DNA from: Gemmatimonadota bacterium
GTDB lineage: Bacteria; Gemmatimonadota; Gemmatimonadetes; Longimicrobiales; Gaopeijiaceae
Direction: 5' to 3'
Assembly (NCBI GenBank): GCA_030428885.1
Contig: JAUIEJ010000005.1
Span: 366,699 to 430,698, forward strand
DNA: 64,000 bases
The translations under genes and the position numbers were made by a program. A model generated the notes under the pieces. That model was not told the DNA's origin. It saw nothing but the letters and a program-made list of their open reading frames with translations, and did no database searches. How positions within the stretch are numbered: the stretch's first letter is position 1; each line of letters begins with the position of its first letter. Shown here piece by piece: positions 40,646 to 50,692 of the stretch.

Positions 40646-41356
40646 ATGTTCCCCCTCCACGACGACAACCCCACGCGCAGGGCCCCGGTGGTGACCTGGG
40701 CCCTGGTGATCGTCACGGCTGCGACATGGGTTCTGGTCCAGGGAGCCGGCCTGTCGCCGGGTCGCCTGGAGGCGTCGGTCTGCGCCTACGGAGCCATCCC
40801 GGTGGAGATCGTGGGTTCGCCGGGCTCGGCCGGGGGGCCGTGCCGCCTGGGCGGGCTGGGGGTGGAGGCGTTGGTGACCTCCATGTTTCTCCACGGCGGG
40901 TGGTTCCACCTGGTGGGCAACCTGTGGTTTCTCTGGATCTTCGGGAACAACGTGGAAGACGCCATGGGGCGGTTCCGCTTCGTGGTGTTCTACCTCGTCA
41001 CCGGAATCGCCGCGGCCCTGGCCCACGTGGCGTCCCAGCCCGACTCCCTCCTTCCCATGGTGGGGGCCTCCGGAGCCATCTCCGGGGTGATGGGGGCCTA
41101 TCTGGTGCTGTTTCCCCGGGCCCGGGTGAAGACCCTGCTCTTCCTCCTCATCTTCATCACCGTGGTGGAGCTGCCGGCCTTCGTCTACCTGGGGTACTGG
41201 TTCCTCCTCCAGTTGGTCTCCAGCGGATCCGGGGCGTCGGCGGGGGTGGCGTTCTGGGCCCACATCGGGGGCTTCGCCGCCGGGGCGTTGCTCATCCCCT
41301 TGTTCCGCCGACGGGATCTCGGGCCCGGCTGGGCACCGCCCGCCGCCGACGTGTAG
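40646..41356 (+). CDS. rhomboid-family intramembrane serine protease
   Basis: 236 residues, start ATG 40646 behind GGAGGGG. Six hydrophobic segments. The catalytic Ser142 is in [11 protein letters not shown] and His206 in [29 protein letters not shown] (about 88-105) is the conserved TM2 block with the oxyanion-side Asn. Rhomboids cleave membrane-spanning substrates within the bilayer; the substrate here is unknown. It is divergent from dnaK. Confidence 0.93.
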   Translation: MFPLHDDNPTRRAPVVTWALVIVTAATWVLVQGAGLSPGRLEASVCAYGAIPVEIVGSPGSAGGPCRLGGLGVEALVTSMFLHGGWFHLVGNLWFLWIFGNNVEDAMGRFRFVVFYLVTGIAAALAHVASQPDSLLPMVGASGAISGVMGAYLVLFPRARVKTLLFLLIFITVVELPAFVYLGYWFLLQLVSSGSGASAGVAFWAHIGGFAAGALLIPLFRRRDLGPGWAPPAADV

Positions 41357-41440
41357 ATCCAGTCCACGGCGGGCGCCCGATCCCCCGGTGCCACGACGCC
41401 CCGGCTCGTTCTCGCGGGCGCGCACGCGCAGACACCCGGG

Positions 41441-41470
41441 GTGACTTTCGCGCTCGACCCCCGTTACACT
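41441..41470 (+). promoter_or_regulatory. possible sigma-70-type promoter before the CRTAC1-like gene
   Basis: GTGACT (41441-41446) and TACACT (41465-41470) with an 18-base spacer resemble -35/-10 elements. A start near 41477 would give a leader of about 57 nt containing a 7-bp CCGGACG/CGTCCGG hairpin. Confidence 0.4.
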
Positions 41471-41533
41471 CCCCGGCGAACCTCCGGACGATCGGACCGT
41501 CCGGTCTCCGGGCCGGACCGCACCCCAGGATCC

Positions 41534-44500
41534 ATGGTTTCCGTTTCGCCCCCCCCTCTTCGGCGCCTTCTCTTCAGCGCGGCCCTGTGCATGGGAGCGT
41601 GTGGTGACGGGGGTCCGGGACCCTGGCAGGACGCCGACGGCTACCGGTGGCGCGAGCTGGACGTGGCCGGATCCGGCGCCGGGTTCGTGTCCATGGACCC
41701 GGGACGGTCGGGAGTCGAGCACCGCAACGAGGTCGGGCCGCGGCGACGCCTCGAGAACCAGCTTCTGACCCACGGTTCGGGGGTGGCGGTGGGGGACGTG
41801 GACGGCGACGGCCTCCCCGATCTCTACCTCGCCGGAGTCGACACCCCCAACGCCCTCTATCGCAATCTGGGGGGGTGGCGGTTCGAGGACGTCACCGAGG
41901 CGTCGGGCACCGCTCTGGAGGATCTCGACGCCACCGGGGTCACCCTGGCGGACGTGGACGGCGACGGCGACCTCGATCTCCTGGCGGCGGGAAGGGGCCA
42001 GGCCAACCGGCTGTTGCTGAACGACGGTGCGGGGGTCTTCACCGATGCCTCGGAAGCCGCGGGGTTCGACCACCCCGGCGGGGCCACCACGCTCACTGTG
42101 GCCGACATCGAGGGCGACGGTGATCTGGACGTGTATCTGGCCAACTACCGGGTCAACAAGGCCGGGACCATCTTCACCCCCCAGGAGCGTACCTTCGACC
42201 AGGTGGTGAAGAACCGGGACGGCGAGTTCGTCGTCGACGAGAAATTCCGGGACTACTACCGGCTGCGCTTCGTTCCCGAGGGCATCATCCGCTACGAGTT
42301 CGGCGAGGCCGACGTCCTCTACCTGAACGACGGCTCCGGGAGCTTCACGCCGGCGTCGTGGACCGACGGCCGCTTCTCCACCCCGGAGGGTCAACCGCTG
42401 GATTCGGTGCCCGACGAGTGGGGCCTCACCGCCCGCTTCTACGACGTGAACGGCGACGGGGCGCCGGATCTGTACGTCAGCAACGACTTCGAGAGCCCGG
42501 ACCAGTTCTGGATCAACCGGGGCGACGGGACCTTCCGGGAGGTCGACCCCCTGGCCGTGCGGAGCACCAGCGCGTCGTCCATGGCGGTGGATTTCTCCGA
42601 CGTGGACCGGGACGGCAACACCGACTTCCTGGTGGTGGACATGCTGGCGAAGGACCCGGCACGCCGGCGCACCCAGATTCCCACCATCGCCCCCGAGGTG
42701 GTGCGGCCCGGGGAGATCGAGCCGCGCCTCCAGGAGAACCGCAACACCCTCTTCCTGGCCCGGGACGACGGCACCTTCACCGAGGCGGCCCGGGCCGCCG
42801 GCATCGAAGCGTCGGGGTGGTCGTGGTCCACCATCTTCTCCGACGTGGACCTGGATGGCTACGAGGACGCCCTGGTGACCACGGGTCACGTCTGGGACGT
42901 GCTGGACGCCGACACCCAGAGCCGTCTCCTGAACACCATGGTCACCGACGACTGGCTCGAGGTGGTGAACAACTTCCCACCGCTGGAGTTGCCCAATACG
43001 GCCTTCCGCAACCGGGGCGACGGGGGGTTCGAAGAGGTGTCGGAGGCGTGGGGATTCGACCTGGGGCCGGACATCTCCCACGGCATCACCCTGGGCGACC
43101 TCGACGTCGACGGCGACATGGACGTGATCATCAACCGTCTCGGCGCTCCTGCCGCTCTCCTGCGCAACGACGCCACGGCGCCTCGCATCGCGGTCCAACT
43201 CCGGGGTGCGTCGGGCAATTCCCACGGAATCGGAGCCAACGTCCGGTTGTTGGGCGCCGAGCCCCCCCAGAGCAAGCAGGTCACCGCCGGGGGGTACTAC
43301 CTCTCCAGCCCTCAACCCCAGGTGTCGTTCGCCGCCACGGGGCCCGGGCCGTTCCGCATCGTGGTGGAGTGGCCGTCGGGGGCGGTGTCGGAGGTGGCGG
43401 ACGCCCAGCCCGATCGGTTGTACGAGATCGACGAGGCCGGGGCCCGGGGAACGGCGGCACGACCCGCTGCGGCGAATCTCGGGGGACTCCCGGCGGCCCG
43501 CACGCCCCTCTTCGAAGACGAAACGGCGGTTCTGGGGCATGGCCACGCCGAGCGGGAGTTCAACGACTTCGCCCGTCAGCCCCTCCTGCCCCATCGCCTC
43601 AGTCAGCTCGGGCCGGGGGTGACCTGGACCGACCTCGACGCCGACGGAGACCCGGACCTGGTGGTGGCCTCGGGGGTGGGAGGGCGCCTGGGCCTCCTGG
43701 CCAACGACGGTGGCCGATTCCGGTCCGTGGACGGCGGGCCGGCGGCCGAGACATTCGATCAGACCACGATCCTGCCGCTTCCCGAGGGACTCCTGATCGG
43801 GCGATCCAACCACGAGGCCGACGACCCCGAGGTGGCCCGTACCACCCCGTCCGCGGTGACGGTGGCCACCCCGGGAGGTCGACCCGGCCCGGCCCGGGCC
43901 GCCCTGGCCGGCGACCCGGCGACGGTGGGCGCCCTGGCGGCGGCGGACCTGGACGGGGACGGAGGGCTGGAAGTCCTGGCGGCCGCCCGGGCGTATCCGG
44001 TGGCCTACCCGTCCCCCCCCGAGTCCCGGATCTTCCGGAAGGTCGACGGGGAGTGGGCGGTCGACGAGGCGGCGACCCGGGCGATTCGCGGCGCCGGGAG
44101 GGTGTCGGGTGCGGTGTTCAGCGACCTGGACTCGGACGGCGACGTGGATCTGGCCCTGGCCACGGACTGGGGTCCCGTCCGGATCTATCGCAACCACCTG
44201 GGGCGCCTCTCCGAGGTCACGGGCGAGGTGGGGCTGGCGTCCCTGCGGGGCCGGTGGAACGGCATCAATGCCGGCGACTTCGACGACGACGGTCGCATGG
44301 ACCTGGTAGTGACCTCGTGGGGGCGGAACACCCGCTACCGTCCCTCGCCGGAGCGTCCCCTCCGCCTCTACTGGGGCGACTTCGACGAAAACGGTGTGCT
44401 GGACCTCCTGGAAGCCATGCCCGATCCCGAGACCGGCGTCGATCGCCCCGAGACCGAGTTCTCCCTCCTCTCCACCCACCTGCCGTACGTCCGGCTGGAG

Positions 44501-45241
44501 CACGTGCGGACCTTCCGGGAGTTCTCCCGGGCCACGGTGGAAGAGACCCTGGGCGCCGAGGCCGTGGCGGGGGCCCGCGTCGAAGAGGCGGTCACGTTGG
44601 ATCACGTGGTCCTCCTGAACCGGGGCGAGTCCTTCGAGGTTCGCCCCCTCCCGCTGGAGGCCCAGTTGGCCCCGGCCTTCCATCCCGCGGTGGGCGACCT
44701 GGACGGCGACGGCCACGAAGATCTCTTCCTGGCGCAGAACTTCTTTCCCAACGAGGTGAACCTCCAGCGGTACGCCGGCGGTCGGGGTCTGCTGCTTCGG
44801 GGAGACGGAGCGGGAGGGTGGACGCCGGTGGACGGAGCCGCCTCGGGCATCCGGGTCTACGGCGACCAGAGGGGGGCCGCGCTCGCCGACGTGGACGGCG
44901 ACGCCCGGGTCGATCTCGCCGTGTCCCAGAACGGAGCCGAGACCGTCCTGCTCATGAACCGAAACGCCGAGCCCGGGATCCGGGTTCGCCTCGTGGGACC
45001 CGAAGGCAATCCCCGGGCCGTGGGCGCGCGCCTCCGGGTGGTCCGGGGCGACCGCTCCCTGGGACCGGCTCGGGAGATCCACCTGGGGTCGGGGTACTGG
45101 TCGGTGGACGGCGAGGTCCAGGTGCTGGGGCGAGGCGAGTCCCCCCGTGCCGTTCAGGTCACCTGGCCCGACGGGTCCGTGACCGAGGCTCCGATCCCCG
45201 GCGAGGGCGACGTGGTGGTGCGGTGGGAGGGCACGCCGTGA
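41534..45241 (+). CDS. CRTAC1-like FG-GAP/VCBS repeat lipoprotein with two ASPIC/UnbV domains
   Basis: 1235 residues from ATG 41534 (AGGA just upstream). Signal peptide with lipobox MGAC (Cys23). About fourteen calcium-binding beta-propeller blades with DxDGDG cores (for example [43 protein letters not shown]) form two propellers, each followed by an ASPIC/UnbV domain at about 549-633 and 1144-1235. Such proteins are secreted or surface-bound; their function in bacteria is poorly known. It overlaps the haloperoxidase-like gene by GTGA, so the two are made together. Confidence 0.88.
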   Translation: MVSVSPPPLRRLLFSAALCMGACGDGGPGPWQDADGYRWRELDVAGSGAGFVSMDPGRSGVEHRNEVGPRRRLENQLLTHGSGVAVGDVDGDGLPDLYLAGVDTPNALYRNLGGWRFEDVTEASGTALEDLDATGVTLADVDGDGDLDLLAAGRGQANRLLLNDGAGVFTDASEAAGFDHPGGATTLTVADIEGDGDLDVYLANYRVNKAGTIFTPQERTFDQVVKNRDGEFVVDEKFRDYYRLRFVPEGIIRYEFGEADVLYLNDGSGSFTPASWTDGRFSTPEGQPLDSVPDEWGLTARFYDVNGDGAPDLYVSNDFESPDQFWINRGDGTFREVDPLAVRSTSASSMAVDFSDVDRDGNTDFLVVDMLAKDPARRRTQIPTIAPEVVRPGEIEPRLQENRNTLFLARDDGTFTEAARAAGIEASGWSWSTIFSDVDLDGYEDALVTTGHVWDVLDADTQSRLLNTMVTDDWLEVVNNFPPLELPNTAFRNRGDGGFEEVSEAWGFDLGPDISHGITLGDLDVDGDMDVIINRLGAPAALLRNDATAPRIAVQLRGASGNSHGIGANVRLLGAEPPQSKQVTAGGYYLSSPQPQVSFAATGPGPFRIVVEWPSGAVSEVADAQPDRLYEIDEAGARGTAARPAAANLGGLPAARTPLFEDETAVLGHGHAEREFNDFARQPLLPHRLSQLGPGVTWTDLDADGDPDLVVASGVGGRLGLLANDGGRFRSVDGGPAAETFDQTTILPLPEGLLIGRSNHEADDPEVARTTPSAVTVATPGGRPGPARAALAGDPATVGALAAADLDGDGGLEVLAAARAYPVAYPSPPESRIFRKVDGEWAVDEAATRAIRGAGRVSGAVFSDLDSDGDVDLALATDWGPVRIYRNHLGRLSEVTGEVGLASLRGRWNGINAGDFDDDGRMDLVVTSWGRNTRYRPSPERPLRLYWGDFDENGVLDLLEAMPDPETGVDRPETEFSLLSTHLPYVRLEHVRTFREFSRATVEETLGAEAVAGARVEEAVTLDHVVLLNRGESFEVRPLPLEAQLAPAFHPAVGDLDGDGHEDLFLAQNFFPNEVNLQRYAGGRGLLLRGDGAGGWTPVDGAASGIRVYGDQRGAALADVDGDARVDLAVSQNGAETVLLMNRNAEPGIRVRLVGPEGNPRAVGARLRVVRGDRSLGPAREIHLGSGYWSVDGEVQVLGRGESPRAVQVTWPDGSVTEAPIPGEGDVVVRWEGTP

Positions 45242-46680
45242 GCCAGGCGTCCCGCCTGGGTGCGTGGGCCATGCTGCTGGCGACGGCGGCCTGCAGTCCC
45301 CAGGCCCCCGCCCTGGACTCCCGACAGGTGGAGGAGTGGATCGACGTCCTCTATCCCCTCCCCAAGGCCGAACGGCTCTCGCCCCCGGTGGCGTCCCGCA
45401 TCCACGGCTACGCGGGGCTGGCTCTGTACGAGGGACTGCATCGCGCCGATCCCCGGTACCGGAGCGTGGGGGGCCAGCTCCGGGGGCTGGGGGCCTTTCC
45501 CGAACCCCAGGGAGAGCACGACTGGCCGGTGGTGGCGGCGGAGGCCGAACGACGGGTCCTGGCCGGGCTGGTGGAGGGATTCGCCCAGCCCTCGACCCGG
45601 GTCATGGTGGACACCCTGGCCGAGGCCCAGATCGCCCGTCGCCGGGCCCTGGGGGTGTCGGACGCCGTGGTGGAGCGGTCCCGGAGCTATGGAGCCGTCA
45701 TCGCCGAGGCCCTCCTGGATCGGGCCCGGACCGACGGGTTCACCGAGACCCGGGCCATGGCGTACGCCCCACCCGAGGGGCGGGGTCTGTGGGTCAACAC
45801 CACCACCGTCGAGGAGTACGCCCCCATCTCGGTCTCGGCCTCCACCGATCTCGTGCGCCTGACCAACCCGTCGGCGGCCCTGGTCCCCGGGGCCGCCAAC
45901 GCCCGTCAACTCGTGCTGGATCGGCCGTCGGGCGCCGACGAGATCCTGCCGGACATCGACCCCACCGCGGCCCTGGAGCCCTACTGGGGCGAGCTGACCC
46001 CGTGGGCCCTCTCGTCGTCCGACGCCTGCGCGCCCCCGCCGCCCGTGCCCTGGTCGGCCGAGCCCGGGTCGGCCTTCCGGGCCGAGGTCGACGCCGTGTA
46101 CGACGCCAGCGTGTCCCTCACCGACGAGGAGCGCACCATCGCCCTCCACTGGGCCGACAACCCCGGGGCCACGGGCACGCCGCCGGGGCACTGGGTGAGC
46201 ATCATGCGGCAGGTGGTGGCGCAGTTCGACCTCGGTCCAATGGAAGCCGCCGAGATGTTCGCCGTCACCGGGGTGGGCCTGGCCGACGCCTTCGTGTCGG
46301 CGTGGGACGAAAAATACAGATCCAACGTGGTGCGGCCGGTGACGTACATCCGGGCCCATCTCGACCCGTCGTGGGAGACGGTGGTGGTCACCCCTCCGTT
46401 TCCCGAGTACACCTCGGGTCACTCGGTGGTGTCGGGGGCCGCGGGGGAGATCCTGACCCGTCTCCTGGGCGACGATCGCGCCTTCGTGGACAGCACCCAC
46501 GTGGCCTCGGGCATCGCGCCCCGACCCTACGCGTCCTTCCGGGACGCGGCCGACGAGGCCTCCATCTCGCGCCTGTACGGCGGGATCCACTACCCCATGG
46601 CCATCGAGCACGGAAAGGCCCAGGGGGTGTGTGTCGCCCGGGCCGTCCTGGAGCGGATCTCCACCCGGGCCCCATATTGA
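45238..46680 (+). CDS. vanadium-haloperoxidase/PAP2-fold lipoprotein
   Basis: 480 residues from GTG 45238. Lipobox TAAC (Cys19). The vanadate/phosphate pocket is visible: Lys359 and Arg366 (KYRSNVVRP), Ser393-Gly394-His395 (PEYTSGHSV), Arg445 and His451 ([10 protein letters not shown]). The Asp expected four residues after that His in the SRx5Hx3D motif is Ala455. It could oxidise halides with peroxide (vanadium haloperoxidase) or act as an acid phosphatase; the motif fits both. Lipidation places it in the envelope, beside its coupled CRTAC1-like partner. Confidence 0.88.
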   Translation: MSQASRLGAWAMLLATAACSPQAPALDSRQVEEWIDVLYPLPKAERLSPPVASRIHGYAGLALYEGLHRADPRYRSVGGQLRGLGAFPEPQGEHDWPVVAAEAERRVLAGLVEGFAQPSTRVMVDTLAEAQIARRRALGVSDAVVERSRSYGAVIAEALLDRARTDGFTETRAMAYAPPEGRGLWVNTTTVEEYAPISVSASTDLVRLTNPSAALVPGAANARQLVLDRPSGADEILPDIDPTAALEPYWGELTPWALSSSDACAPPPPVPWSAEPGSAFRAEVDAVYDASVSLTDEERTIALHWADNPGATGTPPGHWVSIMRQVVAQFDLGPMEAAEMFAVTGVGLADAFVSAWDEKYRSNVVRPVTYIRAHLDPSWETVVVTPPFPEYTSGHSVVSGAAGEILTRLLGDDRAFVDSTHVASGIAPRPYASFRDAADEASISRLYGGIHYPMAIEHGKAQGVCVARAVLERISTRAPY

Positions 46681-46723
46681 TCCCTTCGTCCCTTCGCCCT
46701 CCCCGTTCGCCGGAGCCCCGCCC

Positions 46724-48181
46724 ATGAGGCGACCGTCCCGCCCCGTCTTCGCCCTCTGGGCCATGGCGCTTCTCCTCCTCCTGGCCGGGGTGTTCGCGCC
46801 GGGCGCGGGGGCCGCGAGTCTGCAGGCGGCGGGGGAGCAACTCGGGGGAATGGGCCGCTCCCTGGACACCTCCCTGGCCGATCGGGCCCGCTCCCTGGTG
46901 GGCCTTCTCCTCCTGGTGGGGGTGGCGTGGGGGTTCTCCACGAATCGGAAGCGGGTCGACTGGAGGCTGGTGGCCTGGGGCGTCGGGCTTCAGCTCGTGT
47001 TCGCCGTCTTCATCCTGAAGACTCCGCTGGGAGAGCAGATCTTCACGGCGGTGAATCAGGTGGTGGTGGCCCTTCTCGGGTTCACCGTCGACGGGGCCCG
47101 CTTCATCTTCGGCGATCTCGTGTTCAACACGGTGCCGGTGGGGGAGGGCGTGGCCGGGACCAACAATCCCATCGTGGCCGAGCCCGGGCGCGTGGCCCAG
47201 ACCGGGGCCTTCTTCGCCTTCAACGTGCTCCCCACCATCATCTTCTTCTCGTCCCTCATGACCGTGCTCTACCACCTCGGGGTCATGCAGCGGATCGTGC
47301 GCGGGGTGGCGTGGGTCATGCAGCGCACCATGCACACCTCCGGGGCCGAGACCCTGTCGGCGGCCGGCAACATCTTCGTGGGCCAGACCGAGGCGCCCCT
47401 GCTCATCAAGCCCTTCGTGGCCACCATGACCCGGTCCGAGCTCATGGCGGTCATGACCGGAGGGTTCGCCACCGTGGCCGGAGGGGTGTTGGCCGCCTTC
47501 GTGGGCATGCTGGTGGCCTACTTCCCGGACATCGCCGGGCACCTCATGGCCGCCTCCGTCATGTCGGCGCCTGCGGCCCTGGTCTGCGCCAAGCTCCTGG
47601 TGCCGGAAGAGGAGGTCCCCAAGACGGCCGGCAGCCTCGAGGTCAGCGTGGAGCGGCCCGACGCCAACGTCATCGACGCCGCGGCTCGGGGCGCCTCGGA
47701 AGGGCTGGGCCTGGCGCTGAACGTGGGGGCCATGCTCCTGGCCTTCATCGCCCTCATCCAGCTTCTCAATGCGATCCTGGGGTGGGGGGGCGGCCTGGTG
47801 GGGGTCGACGGGCTGACGCTCGAGGGCATTCTCGGGATGATCCTGGCGCCGGTGGCCTGGCTCATGGGGGTGCCGTGGCAGGACGCCGCGGTGGTGGGCG
47901 AACTCATGGGGCTGAAGACCGTGCTCAACGAGTTCGTGGCCTACCTCCAGTTGTCCTCGATCCTCGGGGGCGACACTCCCCTCCAGCCCCGCTCCATCAT
48001 CATCGCCACCTACGCCCTGTCGGGTTTCGCCAACTTCTCGTCCATCGCCATCCAGATCGGCGGCATCGGAGGCATCGCCCCGGAACGGCGCTCCGATCTC
48101 TCCCGCCTGGGTCTCCGGGCCATGGTGGGGGGCTCCATCGCGGCCTTCATGACCGCCGCGGTGGCGGGGATGCTCGTATGA
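46724..48181 (+). CDS. NupC-family concentrative nucleoside transporter
   Basis: 485 residues from ATG 46724. Signal-like N-terminus followed by about ten hydrophobic segments. CNT signatures include NVLPTIIFFSSLMTVLYHLG, GQTEAPLLIKPF, TGGFATVAGGVLAAFVG and LNEFVAYLQLS. Imports nucleosides with H+ or Na+. It is coupled by ATGA to purine nucleoside phosphorylase, forming an uptake-and-salvage unit. The N-terminal ~60 residues are longer than in E. coli NupC. Confidence 0.92.
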   Translation: MRRPSRPVFALWAMALLLLLAGVFAPGAGAASLQAAGEQLGGMGRSLDTSLADRARSLVGLLLLVGVAWGFSTNRKRVDWRLVAWGVGLQLVFAVFILKTPLGEQIFTAVNQVVVALLGFTVDGARFIFGDLVFNTVPVGEGVAGTNNPIVAEPGRVAQTGAFFAFNVLPTIIFFSSLMTVLYHLGVMQRIVRGVAWVMQRTMHTSGAETLSAAGNIFVGQTEAPLLIKPFVATMTRSELMAVMTGGFATVAGGVLAAFVGMLVAYFPDIAGHLMAASVMSAPAALVCAKLLVPEEEVPKTAGSLEVSVERPDANVIDAAARGASEGLGLALNVGAMLLAFIALIQLLNAILGWGGGLVGVDGLTLEGILGMILAPVAWLMGVPWQDAAVVGELMGLKTVLNEFVAYLQLSSILGGDTPLQPRSIIIATYALSGFANFSSIAIQIGGIGGIAPERRSDLSRLGLRAMVGGSIAAFMTAAVAGMLV

Positions 48182-49005
48182 CGCGCCCGCTCGTCGATCC
48201 GTCCCCCGCGGCCCAGGTTCTGGCGTCGCGCCTCGACGGGGTCCCCGACGTGATGCTGGTGCTGGGCTCGGGACTGGGACCCCTGGCCGACGCCGTGGAC
48301 GATCCGACGGTGGTGCCTTTCCAGGATCTGCCGGGCTTTCCCCCTCCCGGCGTGGAGGGGCATGCGGGCCGCTGGGTCCACGGCCGGCTCGAGGGACGCC
48401 CGGTGCTGGTCCAGCAGGGGCGCTACCACCTGTACGAGGGGCATTCCCCCGACGTGGTGGCCCTCCCGGTGCGCACCGCCCGCGCGCTGGGGGCCGACAC
48501 CCTCATCGTAACCAACGCCGCGGGCGGGATCCGGGAGGATCTGGGACCCGGTTCCCTGGTGATGCTGGACGACCACCTCAACCTCCAGTTCCGGAGTCCC
48601 CTGACGGGCCCCGTGCGGGAGGGCGAAGTGCGGTTTCCCGACATGACCGAGGCGTACGATCGCCGCCTGATGGCCGTGGCCGAGGCCGCCGCCTCGTCCG
48701 AGGGCATCGAGTTGAGCCGAGGGGTCTACGCCGCCGTGCCGGGTCCGGCCTACGAAACCCCGGCCGAGATCCGGATGCTCGAGGGCATGGGGGCCGACGT
48801 GGTGGGCATGTCCACCGTGCCCGAAGTCCTGGCGGCCCGGGCGTCGGGAATGCGGTGCCTCGGGTTCTCCCTGGTGACGAACCCGGCGGCGGGACGGGTG
48901 CCCGAACCCCTGGACCACGCCGACGTCATGGAAGTGGGTCGCACCGCCGGGGTCACGCTGGAACGCCTGCTCCGGGCCGTACTCCGGGCGCTGCCCCCGG
49001 CGTGA
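48178..49005 (+). CDS. purine nucleoside phosphorylase (trimeric class)
   Basis: 275 residues. Cleaves purine nucleosides with phosphate to base and ribose-1-phosphate. Motifs: VLGSGLGPLADAV (phosphate loop, about 26-38), HAGRWVHGRL with His, GRYHLYEGH (about 81), TNAAGGI (about 110), AVPGPAYETPAEIRML with GADVVGMSTVPE (about 183-210) and FSLVTNPAAG containing the purine-recognition Asn. Membership of the low-molecular-mass trimeric family is clear. It converges with thiD, 11 bases away. Confidence 0.95.
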   Translation: MTRPLVDPSPAAQVLASRLDGVPDVMLVLGSGLGPLADAVDDPTVVPFQDLPGFPPPGVEGHAGRWVHGRLEGRPVLVQQGRYHLYEGHSPDVVALPVRTARALGADTLIVTNAAGGIREDLGPGSLVMLDDHLNLQFRSPLTGPVREGEVRFPDMTEAYDRRLMAVAEAAASSEGIELSRGVYAAVPGPAYETPAEIRMLEGMGADVVGMSTVPEVLAARASGMRCLGFSLVTNPAAGRVPEPLDHADVMEVGRTAGVTLERLLRAVLRALPPA

Positions 49006-49016
49006 ACGCCCGCTCC

Positions 49017-49838
49017 TCAGTCGGATTCGGACCCGTCGGGAACGTCGGCGAAATGGTTCAGCGGTCCATGGCCTCCCCCGAGACCCGGTGCGGTCCGGAG
49101 CGCCCGGGCCACGAACTCCACACCGTCGCCCACCGCCCGGTGCAGATGGTGGCCCCGGGCCAGCCCGGCGCAGATGGCCGCCGAGAGGGTGCATCCCGTG
49201 CCGTGGGTGTGGCGCGTGTCCAGGCGCGGGTGGCGCCAGATCCACTCCGACGTTCCGTCCCACAGCACGTCCACGGTTTCGGCGCCTTCCAGGTGCCCGC
49301 CCTTCACCAGGGCCGCCGAGGCCCCGGCGTCGACCAGGGCCCGGGCCGCGTCCCGGAGGTCGTGCTCGTTCCGGAGTTCCAGGCCGGTGAGGATCCGGGC
49401 TTCGTCGGTGTTGGGGGTGACCACGGTGGCCAGGGGGAGGAGACGGCGACGCACCGCGTCCACGGCGTCCTCGTCCAGCAGGGGGTCCCCGGAGGTGGCC
49501 ACCATGACCGGGTCCAGGACGTAGGGCAGGCCGTGGCGTTCCAGCGCCTGGGCCACTCCGTCCACCAGGGGGCGCGTCGCCAGCATGCCGCTCTTCACGG
49601 CCGTCGGGGCCAGGTCGCGCACCACCACGTCGATCTGGGCCACCACCACGTCCACGGGCACGGCGTGGACGCCGTGCACGCCCCGGGTGTCCTGGACCGT
49701 GACGGCGGTGACGGCGCTGGTGCCGAACACCCCGAACGCGTGGAAGGTCTTGAGGTCGGCCTGGATCCCCGCGCCGCCCCCGGAATCGGATCCGGCCACG
49801 GTGAGGGCCACGGGACGGGTCGGGGACGGCGGCACCAC
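49017..49838 (-). CDS. thiD: hydroxymethylpyrimidine (phosphate) kinase
   Basis: 273 residues from GTG 49838, behind GGGAG; a GTG one codon later is also possible. Ribokinase-fold enzyme phosphorylating HMP and HMP-P in thiamine biosynthesis. [18 protein letters not shown] near residue 13, KSGMLAT (about 80), [14 protein letters not shown] (about 107), TPNTDEA, VKGGH and the ATP/anion-hole motif [11 protein letters not shown] (about 216). No other thi gene is adjacent. Confidence 0.93.
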   Translation of the reverse strand: MVPPSPTRPVALTVAGSDSGGGAGIQADLKTFHAFGVFGTSAVTAVTVQDTRGVHGVHAVPVDVVVAQIDVVVRDLAPTAVKSGMLATRPLVDGVAQALERHGLPYVLDPVMVATSGDPLLDEDAVDAVRRRLLPLATVVTPNTDEARILTGLELRNEHDLRDAARALVDAGASAALVKGGHLEGAETVDVLWDGTSEWIWRHPRLDTRHTHGTGCTLSAAICAGLARGHHLHRAVGDGVEFVARALRTAPGLGGGHGPLNHFADVPDGSESD

Positions 49839-49912
49839 GGGGACTCCCTGGATCGGGACGGGGCGAAGGGAACGCCGCGCCGTACCGCCCCCACCCGCGG
49901 GAGGTTCCCCCC

Positions 49913-50692
49913 GTGGCGCTGAGCGACGCCCGCACTCGGCTGCTGGGACGCCTGCGGCACCGCAAGACCCGGGAACGGGAAGGCCTCGTCCTGGTGGAGG
50001 GGGTCCGGGCGGTCCGGGACGCGCTCCGGGCGGGGGTCCGGCCCCGGTTCGCCGTGGTCTCGCCTCGGTGCGCCGAGCTCGACGGGGCCCTGGTGGACGA
50101 ACTGGCGGCCTGCACCGAGGTGCACGAAGTCGATGACGCCGCCCTGGCGGCCCTGTCCGACACCACCCATCCCCAGGGGGTCCTGGCGGTGGTGGACCAG
50201 CCCGGGGACGACTGGGTGGAGGCCCTGGGGCCCTCGTCCCGGATCCTGATCCTCGACGCCCTCCAGGACCCGGGCAACGTGGGTACCCTGATCCGGGCCG
50301 CCGCGGCATTCGGACTCGACGGGGTCGTTCTCCTGGACGGGTCGGTGGATCCCTGGAATCCCAAGGCGGTGCGGGCCTCGGCCGGGGCCGCCTTCCGCTG
50401 CCCCGTGGCGCGGCGACGCCACGACGCGGCGCTCGACCGCCTGGCGGCGGCGGGGCTGCCGATCCTGGTTTCCGACGCGGCGGGCGGTGACCCGAAGCCG
50501 CCGCCCTGGCACGGCGGGTGGGCCCTGGTGGTGGGGAGCGAGGGCCACGGCGTCCGGAGGGCCGTCCGGGACGCCGCCGCCGGCACGGTGCGGGTGCCCA
50601 TGCGCGGCGGGGTGGAATCCCTCAATGCGGCGGTGGCCGGGTCGATCCTCCTCTACGAACTCACCCGGCACGACGGAGGGCATGGTGCCTGA
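49913..50692 (+). CDS. SpoU-family RNA 2'-O-methyltransferase
   Basis: 259 residues from GTG 49913 behind GGGAGG. N-terminal L7Ae/L30e-like RNA-binding domain (about 10-95, [14 protein letters not shown]) and a SPOUT catalytic domain with the three knot motifs: [23 protein letters not shown] (about 122), [10 protein letters not shown] (about 204) and [20 protein letters not shown] (about 225). It methylates ribose in rRNA or tRNA using SAM, as RlmB or TsnR do; the target cannot be fixed by eye. It overlaps pilD by 11 bases. Confidence 0.9.
   Translation: MALSDARTRLLGRLRHRKTREREGLVLVEGVRAVRDALRAGVRPRFAVVSPRCAELDGALVDELAACTEVHEVDDAALAALSDTTHPQGVLAVVDQPGDDWVEALGPSSRILILDALQDPGNVGTLIRAAAAFGLDGVVLLDGSVDPWNPKAVRASAGAAFRCPVARRRHDAALDRLAAAGLPILVSDAAGGDPKPPPWHGGWALVVGSEGHGVRRAVRDAAAGTVRVPMRGGVESLNAAVAGSILLYELTRHDGGHGA

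Noticed and set aside
38447..45082. A minus-strand reading frame of about 2211 codons extending dnaK upstream through the rhomboid and CRTAC1-like genes
   Set aside because: The extension is antisense to two well-supported genes, has low-complexity composition, and DnaK has a clear start and ribosome site at 40393. Absence of stops is a by-product of high GC and Asp/Gly-rich codons on the other strand.
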